From NCBI GenBank assembly GCA_002347965.1, contig DDYN01000028.1, positions 1-55,607 of the forward strand: a stretch of DNA of 55,607 nt. Reading direction: 5' to 3'. Under the pieces are notes generated by a model. The model was not told the DNA's origin and did not search any database. It saw nothing but the letters and a program-made list of their open reading frames with translations. The DNA is from UBA2233 sp002347965 [NCBI: Nitrospirae bacterium UBA2233]. Its GTDB lineage: Bacteria; UBA2233. Positions 8,023 through 16,497 of the stretch are shown one piece after another (within the stretch, counting starts at the first letter, position 1; each line of letters starts with the position of its first letter). The position numbers and the translations under genes are program-made.

Positions 8023-9321
8023 ATGAAGGTTCTTTTTTACCGCGTCGTCGTCCGGGTCGTCGTTGGCGTCGTCCTTTGTTGCTTCAGCGCGCCCCTCGGC
8101 ACAATGGCTTGGGCGGAGGAAGGCCGCATCGGCTTGGCAATGCTCATCGAGGAGGCCAAAATGAAAAACCCTGAGCTCAAGCGGGCCAAAAGCGCGCTAG
8201 AAGCGGCAAGGGCTATCCCAAAGCAACTCAGCACGCTGCCAAACCCTGAGCTCACGTTTGGCCTGACCAACGTCGGCTCGAAGTACTCCGTGGGGAACGA
8301 TTCGATGAGCATGCTGGAGGTCGGCATCAGCCAGCCCTTGCCGTACCCTAAAAAGCTTCACCTTTTAGGCCGAGCGGCGGATGCGGAGGCGGATGCGGCG
8401 GACGAAGCCTACCACAAGACCCTCTTTGAGGTTATCTCAAGGCTTAAGTCGGCCTACTTCGATTATTGGCTCGAAGAAGAAACAAGGAGAATTTTTTTTG
8501 AAATGCTCGGCCTTTTTAAGGCCCTTCGTGGAAACGCGCTTGGCCGCTACGAAGTCGGAGAGGCGATACAGCAGGACGTTCTCCTGGCGGACATCGAAAT
8601 CGATAGGATCGAAGAGCGCCTCGAGTTGCTCAACCCCGAAAGGGAGCGCCTCCAGGCCGAGATCAACGCCCTTCTGAATAGGCCGCCTTCCGAACCTTTG
8701 GGAATACCGGAACGCTTGGAACCGGCCAAGCTTGGTTTTTCGCTCGATGACCTCGTTCAAACGGCCAAGGCGGGCTCCCCGGCCGTTCAAGAAATGCACC
8801 GCCTTACGGATCGCGACCGAATCCGCTTAAACTATGCCAAGGCGGCCTACATCCCCGACTTTAGGCTGAGTGCAGGCTACGGCGACAGGGAGGGCCTCAG
8901 CCCCCAGTGGAGCGTGGGCCTTGGAATCGAGCTGCCCCTGTACTTTTGGAGGAGGGAGGTCTATGGCATCAAGGAGGCCGCGGCCAACCTCGTTGCGAGC
9001 AAGCAGGCTCAGCAGGACACACTCCAGAAAACGCTCGCCCAAATACGGGCTGCCTACAACCAGGCCCTCACGGCCAAGCGCCTGGCTTCTCTCTACAGTG
9101 AGCACATCCTCCCCAAGGCTAGGGCCGCGCTCGAATCCTCGTTGGCGAGCTACAGCGTGGGCAGGCTCGATTTCTTGGGCGTGATGACAAACGCCACGAC
9201 GCTCTTGGAATACGAAATCGCCCATGCCGCAAAGATCGCGGAAGCTAGAAAGGCGATTGCCAAGATCGAGGAGCTTACCGGTGTGCCGTTTACGGAAAAC
9301 ATGAACAAGAAGGAGTCTTGA
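8023..9321 (+). CDS. cusC: Outer-membrane efflux protein, CusC/TolC family
   Basis: The outer-membrane channel of a tripartite metal efflux pump. It has 432 residues with a signal peptide (hydrophobic stretch about 5-24, likely cleavage after AWA at 31) and then the long helical repeats of the OEP family. It contains ISQPLPYPKKL near the start of the barrel region and the closing repeat SYSVGRLDFLGVMTNATTLLEYE near the C-terminus, given here in part: SVGRLDFLGVM. ATG 8023 is chosen because it starts directly at the signal peptide; frames from further upstream add an unrelated tail. It is the first gene of cusC-cusB-cusA, and its stop overlaps the ribosome-binding region of cusB. Confidence 0.88.
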   Translation: MKVLFYRVVVRVVVGVVLCCFSAPLGTMAWAEEGRIGLAMLIEEAKMKNPELKRAKSALEAARAIPKQLSTLPNPELTFGLTNVGSKYSVGNDSMSMLEVGISQPLPYPKKLHLLGRAADAEADAADEAYHKTLFEVISRLKSAYFDYWLEEETRRIFFEMLGLFKALRGNALGRYEVGEAIQQDVLLADIEIDRIEERLELLNPERERLQAEINALLNRPPSEPLGIPERLEPAKLGFSLDDLVQTAKAGSPAVQEMHRLTDRDRIRLNYAKAAYIPDFRLSAGYGDREGLSPQWSVGLGIELPLYFWRREVYGIKEAAANLVASKQAQQDTLQKTLAQIRAAYNQALTAKRLASLYSEHILPKARAALESSLASYSVGRLDFLGVMTNATTLLEYEIAHAAKIAEARKAIAKIEELTGVPFTENMNKKES

Positions 9322-9323
9322 AC

Positions 9324-10649
9324 GTGGACCGCGAACAAAAACATAGTCGCGATAAGGGCTTACGCATAAAAATCACGGGAGCCACGGTTTTTCTTGGGCT
9401 CGTCCTTGCCTGTGGCGCCGGTATTGGCTATTTCATGGAAGTGGGTTCTACAAGGCTTGCTCGGGCGAAATCTAGAAGCGAACAACAAGCCAAAACCTAC
9501 CACTGCCCGATGCATCCGAACTACACCTCGGACAAGCCGGGCAACTGCCCCATCTGCGGGATGAACCTCGTTCCGATCGAGGAAGAGGCCGACACCAAGC
9601 ACAAAGAAGGCCAAGCTGAAACTGCCGTTCCAGGTAGGGCAAGCATACGAATCAGTCCCAAGAAAAGGCAGGCCTTAGGGGTGGAAACCGTCCGGGTATC
9701 CCGCGGGCCGTTTATCAAAACAATCCGGACCGTGGGCAGGGTCGCTTACGCTGAGCCTATGATTTCTGAGGTTTATGCGAAGTTCGAAGGCTGGGTGGAG
9801 AAGCTCTACGTGAATAGAACAGGCGATTGGGTCGAGAGGGGAAGGCCTTTGTTTTCGGTTTACAGCCCAGAACTCGTCGCCACGCAGCAAGAATTCCTTC
9901 TGGCCTTAAACCTCCAAAAAACCCAAGGGATCGGAGCAGACGCCCTCCTTAAGGCGGCAAGAAGAAAGCTTGCGTTCTTCGACATCGACTTAGGCCAAAC
10001 CCGCCACCTCGAAGCGACAGGCCAAACAAGCAAGACGCTTCTTTTGTGCGCCCCCCAAAGCGGCTTCATCGTCCAAAAGAATGTATTAGAAGGCAAAAAA
10101 GTTTCCAAGGGCGAGAGCCTCTACACCATCGCCGACATTTCCACGGTATGGGTTTTGGCCGATGCCCACGAATCGGACCTGCCTTTCGTTTCGCTAGGGC
10201 AACAAGCGAAAATCAGCCTCTCTTACTACCCGAGTGCAGCGTTCTCGGGGCGCGTGGCCTACATTTACCCGTACCTCGAGCCAAACACCCGCACAAACAA
10301 AGTCCGGATCGAGGTCAAAAACGCCGATTTCAAGCTCAAGCCCGACATGTACACCAACATAGAGCTCGCTGCGAACATGGGCGAGCAGCTCATCGTTCCC
10401 AAATCGGCCGTCTTGGATTCTGGCACCCGGAAGGTGGCCTTCCTCGACATGGGCAAGGGCTACTTCGAACCCATAGAGCTCAAAACTGGGCTCGAAAACG
10501 ACACATCCTACGCGGTGCTCTATGGTCTCAAGGAAAACGATAGGGTCGTCGATAAGGCCGCCTTCATGGTTGACTCTGAATCGAGCCTCAAGGCAGGGCT
10601 CGGCCAGATGGGCGCCCCTTCAGGACACGCGGGCCATACGGGGCACTAA
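9324..10649 (+). CDS. cusB: RND periplasmic adaptor, CusB-like
   Basis: A membrane-fusion protein linking the inner-membrane RND pump to the CusC channel. It has an N-terminal membrane anchor (about 15-36), then a heavy-metal-binding motif YHCPMHPNYTSDKPGNCPIC (59-78). The usual lipoyl, alpha-hairpin and beta-barrel regions follow (FEGWVEKLYV, then GLKENDRVV), and it ends in a His-rich GHAGHTGH tail. GTG 9324 is preferred: AGGAG lies 8 bases before it and only 2 before the alternative TTG 9318. The gene overlaps nothing but abuts cusA, whose ATG follows its stop directly. Metal-site content supports Cu/Ag rather than Zn/Co export. Confidence 0.9.
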   Translation: MDREQKHSRDKGLRIKITGATVFLGLVLACGAGIGYFMEVGSTRLARAKSRSEQQAKTYHCPMHPNYTSDKPGNCPICGMNLVPIEEEADTKHKEGQAETAVPGRASIRISPKKRQALGVETVRVSRGPFIKTIRTVGRVAYAEPMISEVYAKFEGWVEKLYVNRTGDWVERGRPLFSVYSPELVATQQEFLLALNLQKTQGIGADALLKAARRKLAFFDIDLGQTRHLEATGQTSKTLLLCAPQSGFIVQKNVLEGKKVSKGESLYTIADISTVWVLADAHESDLPFVSLGQQAKISLSYYPSAAFSGRVAYIYPYLEPNTRTNKVRIEVKNADFKLKPDMYTNIELAANMGEQLIVPKSAVLDSGTRKVAFLDMGKGYFEPIELKTGLENDTSYAVLYGLKENDRVVDKAAFMVDSESSLKAGLGQMGAPSGHAGHTGH

Positions 10650-13600
10650 ATGATCGAGCGAATCATCGAGCTATCGGCTAAAAATAAGCTGCTCGTATTC
10701 CTCGTGTGCCTGTTCTTGGCCTTCTGGGGCGTTTATTGCTTCAACCGGGTTACACTGGACGCGCTGCCCGATCTCTCGGATACCCAGGTAATCGTCCTTG
10801 CACGTTGGGACAGACCTCCCAACATCGTCGAAGACCAGCTCACCTACCCGATCGTCACCTCCCTTTTGGGGGCGCCCAAGGTAAAAACGATTCGCGGGAT
10901 CTCGGACTACGGGTTTTCTTACGTCTACGTGATCTTCGAGGACGGAACGGACATCTACTGGGCCCGCTCGCGGGTTCTGGAGTACCTCTCAAAAGTGACG
11001 CCGAACCTCCCTAAGGACGCCCAGGTCGAGATAGGGCCAGATGCCACGGGCGTAGGCTGGGTCTACGAGTACGCGCTCGTGGACAGATCGGGCAAGCACA
11101 GCCTTCAAGAGCTTAGGAGCTTTCAAGACTGGCAACTCAAGTACGCCCTGCAGGGCGTACCGGGCGTGGCCGAGGTGGCGAGCCTCGGCGGTTTCGTCAA
11201 GCAATACCAGGTCATCCCCAACCCAGAGGCGCTTTTAGCTTACGGAATCCCAATCGATGCGCTCGTCATCGCCGTTCGCGCATCAAACCAAGAGGTGGGC
11301 GCCAGGCTCCTTGAGCTTTCGGGAAGGGAGTACATGCTTACCGTCCGGGGTTATGTCCAAAACCTCGAAGACATCAAAACCGCCGTCCTTAAGGTAGACA
11401 AAAACGGAACTCCCGTAACCGTCGGCGACGTCGCGCAGGTAAGGCTTGGCCCCGAGATGCGAAGGGGCGTGGCCGAGTTAGACGGCAAGGGCGAGGTGAC
11501 AGGCGGGATAGTCGTCATGCGCTACGGGGTCAACGCGCTGGAAGTGATCCGGGCGATCGAGCAAAAAATGAAAGAGGTGTCTTTCCCGGAAGGCATCGAG
11601 CTTGTCCCCACGTACAACCGCTCCGGGATAATTCTCGAGGCCACGCACACGCTTAAAAAAAAGCTGCTCGAAGAGATGGCCGTTGTTTCAGGAGTGATCC
11701 TGTTGTTTTTGTTCCACTTCCCTTCCGCGGTCATCCCCATCGCCACGCTGCCGTTTGCCGCGCTGTTGGCCTTCATCCCGATGTACTACCTTGGGATAGG
11801 CGCGAACATCATGAGCCTGGGCGGGATCGCCATCGCCATCGGGGCAATGGTGGACGCTTCGATCGTCGTCGTGGAGAACGTCTACAAGCGAATCGCCGAG
11901 CCCCACGAACAAGAGCAAGGCTCGCATGATGCCGGCATCCTCGAAGCGATCAAGGAGGTCGGGAGGCCAAGTTTTTACTCTCTTTTGGTCATCGCCGTCG
12001 CCTTTACCCCCATCTTCGCGCTGGAGGCCTACGAGGGCCGAATGTTTAAGCCCTTGGCCTACACCAAAAACCTTGCCATGCTCTTTAGCGCCTGCCTGGC
12101 CATCACGCTCGACCCGGCCCTTAGGATGCTGTTAACAAGGGAAAAACGCTTTACGTTTAAGCCTGCCTGGGTTTCTCGGCTCTCCTCGGGCATCTTCGTG
12201 GGGACCTACTACCCCGAGCACCGCCATCCAGTCTCCAGGGGGCTGTTTGCCCTCTACGAGCCTTTGATCCGGTTCGTCTTAAAAAAGCCTAGGGTCGTAA
12301 TCTTTGCGGCATTCATGTTGTTCGCCATCTCGATGCCCTTGTTCTTCAAGATTGGCAGCGAGTTTATGCCGCCGTTAAACGAAGGCTCGATTCTGTACAT
12401 GCCCACCACGCCGCCGGGCATTTCGATCACCGAGGCTTCAAAACTTTTGCAGGTTCAAGACCAAATATTGAGCAGCTTTCCCGAAGTCGAGCGGGTCTTC
12501 GGCAAGGCGGGCCGCGCGCTCACCTCGACAGACCCGGCGCCATTATCGATGATGGAGACTACGGTTCTTTTAAGGCCCCAAAACGAATGGAGCAAAAATC
12601 CTAGGTGGTATTCCGAGCACGTCCCCGAGTTTCTCCAGGGCCCTTTAAGGCTCATCTGGCCAGACCGGATAGGCTACGAAGAACTGATCGCCCGGATGAA
12701 CGCCGCGCTTAAGCTCCCGGGTCAGATCAACTCCTGGACGATGCCCGTCAAGGGCAGAATCGACATGCTCACAACAGGCATTCGTACGCCCGTAGGCATC
12801 AAGATCCTTGGAGACGACCTCTCTAAAATTGAGCGGGTCGGGGCCGATATCGAGGCAATCCTAGGCGGCCTTAAAGGAACCCGAAGCGTCTACGCCGAAC
12901 GGACGGCTGGCGGGTATTACTTGGACATCCAGCCCGACCGCACCGAGCTTGCAAGGTACGGCCTTACGATCCAAGGGCTCCAAGAGACGCTGATGTCCGC
13001 CATCGGCGGGGCCAACATCTCGGAGACAATCGAGGGCAGGGAGCGCTACCCTATCAACGTCCGGTATCCGACAGAGCGGCGTGATGATGTCGAATCCCTA
13101 AAGAGGGTTTACGTCTCCACGCCGGCCGGCGCTCAGGTTCCCCTAGGACAGCTAGCCGAACTGCGCCTAAAGACAGACCCGGGGATGATCCGGGACGAAA
13201 ACGGCAGGCTCGCGGGCTACGTGTTCGTGGATACCCAAGGCGTGGACATGGGCAGCTACGTGAACCAGGCCAAGGCCCTGTTGAGGGATAAGCTAAAAAC
13301 CCCGCCCGGCTACACGCTTACCTTCTCGGGTCAGTACGAATCGATGCAGCGGGTTGAAAAGCGAATGCGGTTCGTCGTACCCTTGACGCTGTTCATTATT
13401 TTTTTGCTCCTGTATTTAAACACCCGCTCGTACACCAAGACGCTCATCGTCATGCTGGCCGTCCCTTTTTCTCTCATCGGGGTGGCCTGGGCCTTATGGC
13501 TGTTGGGCTATCACTTCAGCGTGGGCGTCATGGCTGGGGTCATAGCGCTCTTGGGTGTGGATGCCGAAACGGGTATCTTTATGCTGCTTTATTTGGACCT

Positions 13601-13892
13601 GGCCTACGAGCATAGACTCCGTACGGGTAAAATGCAAAACCTGAAAGACCTCGAAACGGCCATCCACGAAGGGGCGCTAGGCAGGCTAAGACCAAAGATG
13701 ATGACGGTCATGACGATGATGGTCGGACTTCTGCCCATCATGTGGGCGCAGACATACGAGATCGGCGCGGACGTGATGAAGCGGATCGCCGCACCCATGG
13801 TGGGCGGAATCATGAGCTCGTTTTGCATGGAGCTCCTAGTTTATCCTGCGATTTACCTCCTATGGAAACGCAGGGGGCTTCATAAAACTTAA
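10650..13892 (+). CDS. cusA: Heavy-metal RND efflux pump, CusA/CzcA family
   Basis: A proton-driven inner-membrane RND transporter of 1,080 residues. It begins with the family signature (first TM, then DALPDLSDTQVIV), has the TM4 segment GAMVDASIVVVENVYKR carrying the conserved aspartate, and the second-half equivalent GVDAETGIFMLLYLDL. Its neighbours, a CusC channel and a CusB adaptor with Met/Cys/His motifs, and the nearby copA favour copper or silver as substrate. The start ATG touches the stop codon of cusB, so translation is probably coupled. A CCCC-TAAA-GGGG hairpin without a T-run follows the stop. Confidence 0.92.
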   Translation: MIERIIELSAKNKLLVFLVCLFLAFWGVYCFNRVTLDALPDLSDTQVIVLARWDRPPNIVEDQLTYPIVTSLLGAPKVKTIRGISDYGFSYVYVIFEDGTDIYWARSRVLEYLSKVTPNLPKDAQVEIGPDATGVGWVYEYALVDRSGKHSLQELRSFQDWQLKYALQGVPGVAEVASLGGFVKQYQVIPNPEALLAYGIPIDALVIAVRASNQEVGARLLELSGREYMLTVRGYVQNLEDIKTAVLKVDKNGTPVTVGDVAQVRLGPEMRRGVAELDGKGEVTGGIVVMRYGVNALEVIRAIEQKMKEVSFPEGIELVPTYNRSGIILEATHTLKKKLLEEMAVVSGVILLFLFHFPSAVIPIATLPFAALLAFIPMYYLGIGANIMSLGGIAIAIGAMVDASIVVVENVYKRIAEPHEQEQGSHDAGILEAIKEVGRPSFYSLLVIAVAFTPIFALEAYEGRMFKPLAYTKNLAMLFSACLAITLDPALRMLLTREKRFTFKPAWVSRLSSGIFVGTYYPEHRHPVSRGLFALYEPLIRFVLKKPRVVIFAAFMLFAISMPLFFKIGSEFMPPLNEGSILYMPTTPPGISITEASKLLQVQDQILSSFPEVERVFGKAGRALTSTDPAPLSMMETTVLLRPQNEWSKNPRWYSEHVPEFLQGPLRLIWPDRIGYEELIARMNAALKLPGQINSWTMPVKGRIDMLTTGIRTPVGIKILGDDLSKIERVGADIEAILGGLKGTRSVYAERTAGGYYLDIQPDRTELARYGLTIQGLQETLMSAIGGANISETIEGRERYPINVRYPTERRDDVESLKRVYVSTPAGAQVPLGQLAELRLKTDPGMIRDENGRLAGYVFVDTQGVDMGSYVNQAKALLRDKLKTPPGYTLTFSGQYESMQRVEKRMRFVVPLTLFIIFLLLYLNTRSYTKTLIVMLAVPFSLIGVAWALWLLGYHFSVGVMAGVIALLGVDAETGIFMLLYLDLAYEHRLRTGKMQNLKDLETAIHEGALGRLRPKMMTVMTMMVGLLPIMWAQTYEIGADVMKRIAAPMVGGIMSSFCMELLVYPAIYLLWKRRGLHKT

Positions 13893-13914
13893 CGCCCCCT
13901 AAAGGGGTAAAGCG

Positions 13915-13944
13915 TTGAGGATGTTGTTTGTTTAGGCATATAAT
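13915..13944 (+). promoter_or_regulatory. Promoter of the ferredoxin gene
   Basis: TTGAGG (13915-13920) and a perfect TATAAT (13939-13944) are 18 bases apart, 42 bases before the ferredoxin ATG. The ferredoxin is therefore probably transcribed separately from cusA. Confidence 0.55.
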
Positions 13945-13985
13945 AGGACATATAAAGTCTTATATAACCCCAAGGAGGGTTCAGC

Positions 13986-14339
13986 ATGCCGTACGTTATC
14001 TCCAGCCTTTGCAGGGATTGTGTCGATACAGCCTGCGCGGCCGTCTGCCCGGTCGAGTGTATTTACGAGTACAAGGGCGAGGATAAGGAAACCTTTCCTA
14101 ATCAGCTCTATATCCACCCTGAAGAGTGTATCGACTGCGGCGCTTGCGAGCCGGAATGCCCTTGGCAGGCGATCTTCACGGACGAAAGCATCCCGGAAAT
14201 CTTCAAGGACGACACCCTGCTCAACGCCAAAATTATGGACAGAAAAGACGAATTCGAGGTTGCCCGAACTCTCGAAAAGTCAAAACCTACGCCGGAAGAG
14301 GTCTTGGCCAACAAGCGCAAATGGGGGCTAGAGGCCTAA
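13986..14339 (+). CDS. 7Fe-type ferredoxin
   Basis: A small electron carrier of 117 residues. The N-terminal cluster motif has the CxxC-x4-C-x3-CP arrangement ([18 protein letters not shown]). The second motif [12 protein letters not shown] is a standard [4Fe-4S] site. The spacing of the first resembles [3Fe-4S][4Fe-4S] ferredoxins of the Azotobacter FdI kind. About 50 residues follow the clusters and are charged and helical. AAGGAGG stands 7 bases before the ATG. No partner enzyme is adjacent, so the redox partner is unknown. Confidence 0.9.
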   Translation: MPYVISSLCRDCVDTACAAVCPVECIYEYKGEDKETFPNQLYIHPEECIDCGACEPECPWQAIFTDESIPEIFKDDTLLNAKIMDRKDEFEVARTLEKSKPTPEEVLANKRKWGLEA

Positions 14340-14358
14340 AGCACCTCCGGCCCTCTTT
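14329..14358 (+). terminator. Weak hairpin at ferredoxin stop
   Basis: AGAGGCC (from 14330) can pair with GGCCCTCT (14349-14356) with one bulged base, followed by a short T-run. It overlaps the ferredoxin stop codon. It is a poor rho-independent terminator at best. Confidence 0.3.
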
Positions 14359-14380
14359 AAAGGCGAGGATCATACCTAGG

Positions 14381-15694
14381 TTGAGTCAAGCCATCTGGCC
14401 GTTTTGCTGCCTCGATTTTGGCCCCTCCCCGGGGCTTCCCTCGCCCTTTTTTGCCATGAACCCGAAGTACGTGCTTCGGCTGGAATCCTCTGCGCTTACC
14501 CTTTACCGACGGGGCTGCGTCCCATCCACGATTTTTGAAGGCCTGAACCCTTTCATCTTCCTGGATACGTTCCGCACGCGGTATGCATCGGGCCTTTTGG
14601 GGGTCGGCTACTTAGGCTACCCGCTTAGGCGCTACACAGAGCGCGTCGGCCCCTTAAAGCCTTTCTCGGTCCCATTCTCGGAGTTATTCTTCGCGTTTTT
14701 TGACCACTTCTTCTGCCTTGAAGCCGAAGGCCCAAGACTTGAGCCCCTTTCTAGCGAAGGCGAAAGGCTGGGTCAAAGCTCCTTACCTAGTCTCTTGGAG
14801 GCGCTCGATTCGCTCAAGGGTTCATCCGTACGGGCCGGCCTCAATCCGGAAAAGGTTTTCTCGGGAACCAAGAAAGCGTCCTACTTAAGGGGCGTACAGG
14901 AGATCCTTAGGCGAATTCGAAAGGGCGACGTCTATCAGGTCAACCTAAGCCTCGAGCTCTTTGCCCAAAACGTAAACCCCGAAGCGCTCTTTGGCGCGAT
15001 GACCCGGAGCTACCCGATGCCTTACCAGGCATTCCTCCGGCTAGACCCGCTAAAGAGCGTCCTGGTTAACTCCCCAGAGCTTTTTTTAGAAATCACCCCC
15101 GACAGGCAGATCCTCACTGCGCCCATCAAAGGCAGCATGCCAAGGTCTAAAGCGGCACACCTAGACGCTTCTTTCGCGGACACCCTTCAAGCCTCCACGA
15201 AGGACAGGGCCGAACACCTGATGATCGTTGATTTGATGCGCAACGATTTAGGCCGCGTGTGCGGCATCGGGAGCATCCGAGTGCAAAACCTTTTTGGACA
15301 TAGGCCGTTCCCGGGGATTCACCACTTGGAAACGAAGATTTCGGGCGAGCTTCCAAAAAGACTCGGCCTTTTCGAGGCAATCGGAAAGGCCTTTCCTGGG
15401 GGCTCGATTACCGGCGCGCCCAAAATTATGGCCATGCGCATCATCGAAGAGCTCGAGCCAACCGAAAGGAGCGTCTACACCGGGGCTATCGGGTGGGTTT
15501 TTAAGGACCATGTACGGCTTGCCATGGCTATCCGTACCGCGCTCTGCTTTGAGGGCACGGCCGTGTACCCCGTAGGCGGCGGGATTGTGGCAGACTCCGA
15601 CCCGGAAGCAGAGTGGGACGAGACGCAGACCAAGGCCAAGCCTTTTTTGCAAGCACTTGGGTTTGGAGGCGACGTTGGGCTGGATCTGGCTTAA
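14381..15694 (+). CDS. pabB: Aminodeoxychorismate synthase component I
   Basis: A chorismate-binding enzyme that, with a glutaminase, makes 4-amino-4-deoxychorismate for folate. Diagnostic segments are KGDVYQVNLS, APIKGSMPR, DRAEHLMIVDLMRNDLGRVC, PGGSITGAPK and the C-terminal GGGIVADSDPEAEW. These identify PabB/TrpE-family catalysis, and the KGDVYQVN and PIKG forms favour PabB. The start is uncertain: TTG 14381 keeps an N-terminal SPFF segment like the one that opens PabB domains and has AGGCGAGGA 11 bases upstream; ATG 14456 has no ribosome-binding site. The N-terminal domain is shorter than in E. coli. It overlaps pabC by 20 bases. No pabA is visible. Confidence 0.88.
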   Translation: MSQAIWPFCCLDFGPSPGLPSPFFAMNPKYVLRLESSALTLYRRGCVPSTIFEGLNPFIFLDTFRTRYASGLLGVGYLGYPLRRYTERVGPLKPFSVPFSELFFAFFDHFFCLEAEGPRLEPLSSEGERLGQSSLPSLLEALDSLKGSSVRAGLNPEKVFSGTKKASYLRGVQEILRRIRKGDVYQVNLSLELFAQNVNPEALFGAMTRSYPMPYQAFLRLDPLKSVLVNSPELFLEITPDRQILTAPIKGSMPRSKAAHLDASFADTLQASTKDRAEHLMIVDLMRNDLGRVCGIGSIRVQNLFGHRPFPGIHHLETKISGELPKRLGLFEAIGKAFPGGSITGAPKIMAMRIIEELEPTERSVYTGAIGWVFKDHVRLAMAIRTALCFEGTAVYPVGGGIVADSDPEAEWDETQTKAKPFLQALGFGGDVGLDLA

Positions 15695-16451
15695 TGGCCG
15701 ATTCTACCACCAAGAGGCGTTCGGGTGGCCCCTTTTTAAGTCTCGAGGGCTCCAAGAAGGTGTCTACGAAACAATCAGGTTCGAGCCGGCAGGCGCTCGG
15801 CTCCTCAAGGAGCACGTATGTCGGCTCTTACACTCCAGGACGCTCCCCGTCGCAGACCTAAAGGGCAGCCTTTCCTTGGGCTACCTCGAGAAAACCCTCG
15901 GCGTGCTTTCGGAGAAAAACGGCCTCATCGGCCAAACCTCCCAGGCGAACCTCTTTGCCTACCTTGACTCCAGGCGGCTTCATCTCGCTGTCAGCGTGCG
16001 CGAGATGAAGCCCTGTAATGGCGTTGGAACCGTGATCCTCATCCCTCAGCGCCGAGATGGCCTGGAGCGCTTCTTTCAAGAAAAGACATTCTTTGCGAGG
16101 TTTTTTTTGGACGACAAGACAAAGCCTCTGCCCCCATTCCCGGAGGCAGAGGCCGTTTTTTTTACGCCAGAGGGGACGCTTCTCGAAGGCGCACGGTCCG
16201 CCCTCTTGTTTTTAAAGGACGGAGTAGCCCACACCCCGGGCCTTGGGCTCCCTATCCTGCCTTCGATCGGGCGGGCAGCCATGCTTCGGGCACTCCGCAC
16301 CCAGGGCATTCCGGTACTCGAAGGACATTTCCCCGCCTCCGACCTGTTGAAGGCCGATGCTGTTTACCTTCTCAACGCGCTAAGGGGACTCCTGCCCGTG
16401 GGACGAGTGTTGTATGGGCGGGTTGCCTGCGGCGCTATCGGGCCGCTTTAG
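15675..16451 (+). CDS. pabC: Aminodeoxychorismate lyase-like PLP enzyme
   Basis: A class IV PLP aminotransferase-fold enzyme that would release pyruvate from aminodeoxychorismate to give p-aminobenzoate. It opens WLNGRF and continues with EGVYETIRFEPAGARLLKEH, here within family limits. The likely PLP lysine is K137 (QEKTFFA), and the later motifs are EGTLLEGARSALLFL and LPILPSIGR. The sequence is divergent from typical PabC, and D-amino-acid transaminase cannot be excluded, but position after pabB supports PabC. TTG 15675 has GGAGG exactly 5 bases upstream, inside pabB, so translation is coupled. It converges on dnaB. Confidence 0.82.
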   Translation: MGWIWLNGRFYHQEAFGWPLFKSRGLQEGVYETIRFEPAGARLLKEHVCRLLHSRTLPVADLKGSLSLGYLEKTLGVLSEKNGLIGQTSQANLFAYLDSRRLHLAVSVREMKPCNGVGTVILIPQRRDGLERFFQEKTFFARFFLDDKTKPLPPFPEAEAVFFTPEGTLLEGARSALLFLKDGVAHTPGLGLPILPSIGRAAMLRALRTQGIPVLEGHFPASDLLKADAVYLLNALRGLLPVGRVLYGRVACGAIGPL

Positions 16452-16497
16452 GGAAAGCTAAGTAAGGGTTTGTCTTGACCAAGTGAGCCGCCTGCGT

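Noticed and set aside
13893-13908. CCCC-TAAA-GGGG hairpin after cusA as an intrinsic terminator
   Set aside because: The stem is short and no T-run follows; it may only weaken read-through.
14126-14380. Upstream extension of the pabB frame into the ferredoxin gene
   Set aside because: It overlaps the ferredoxin in another frame and has no PabB-like content; the TTG at 14381 is a better start.
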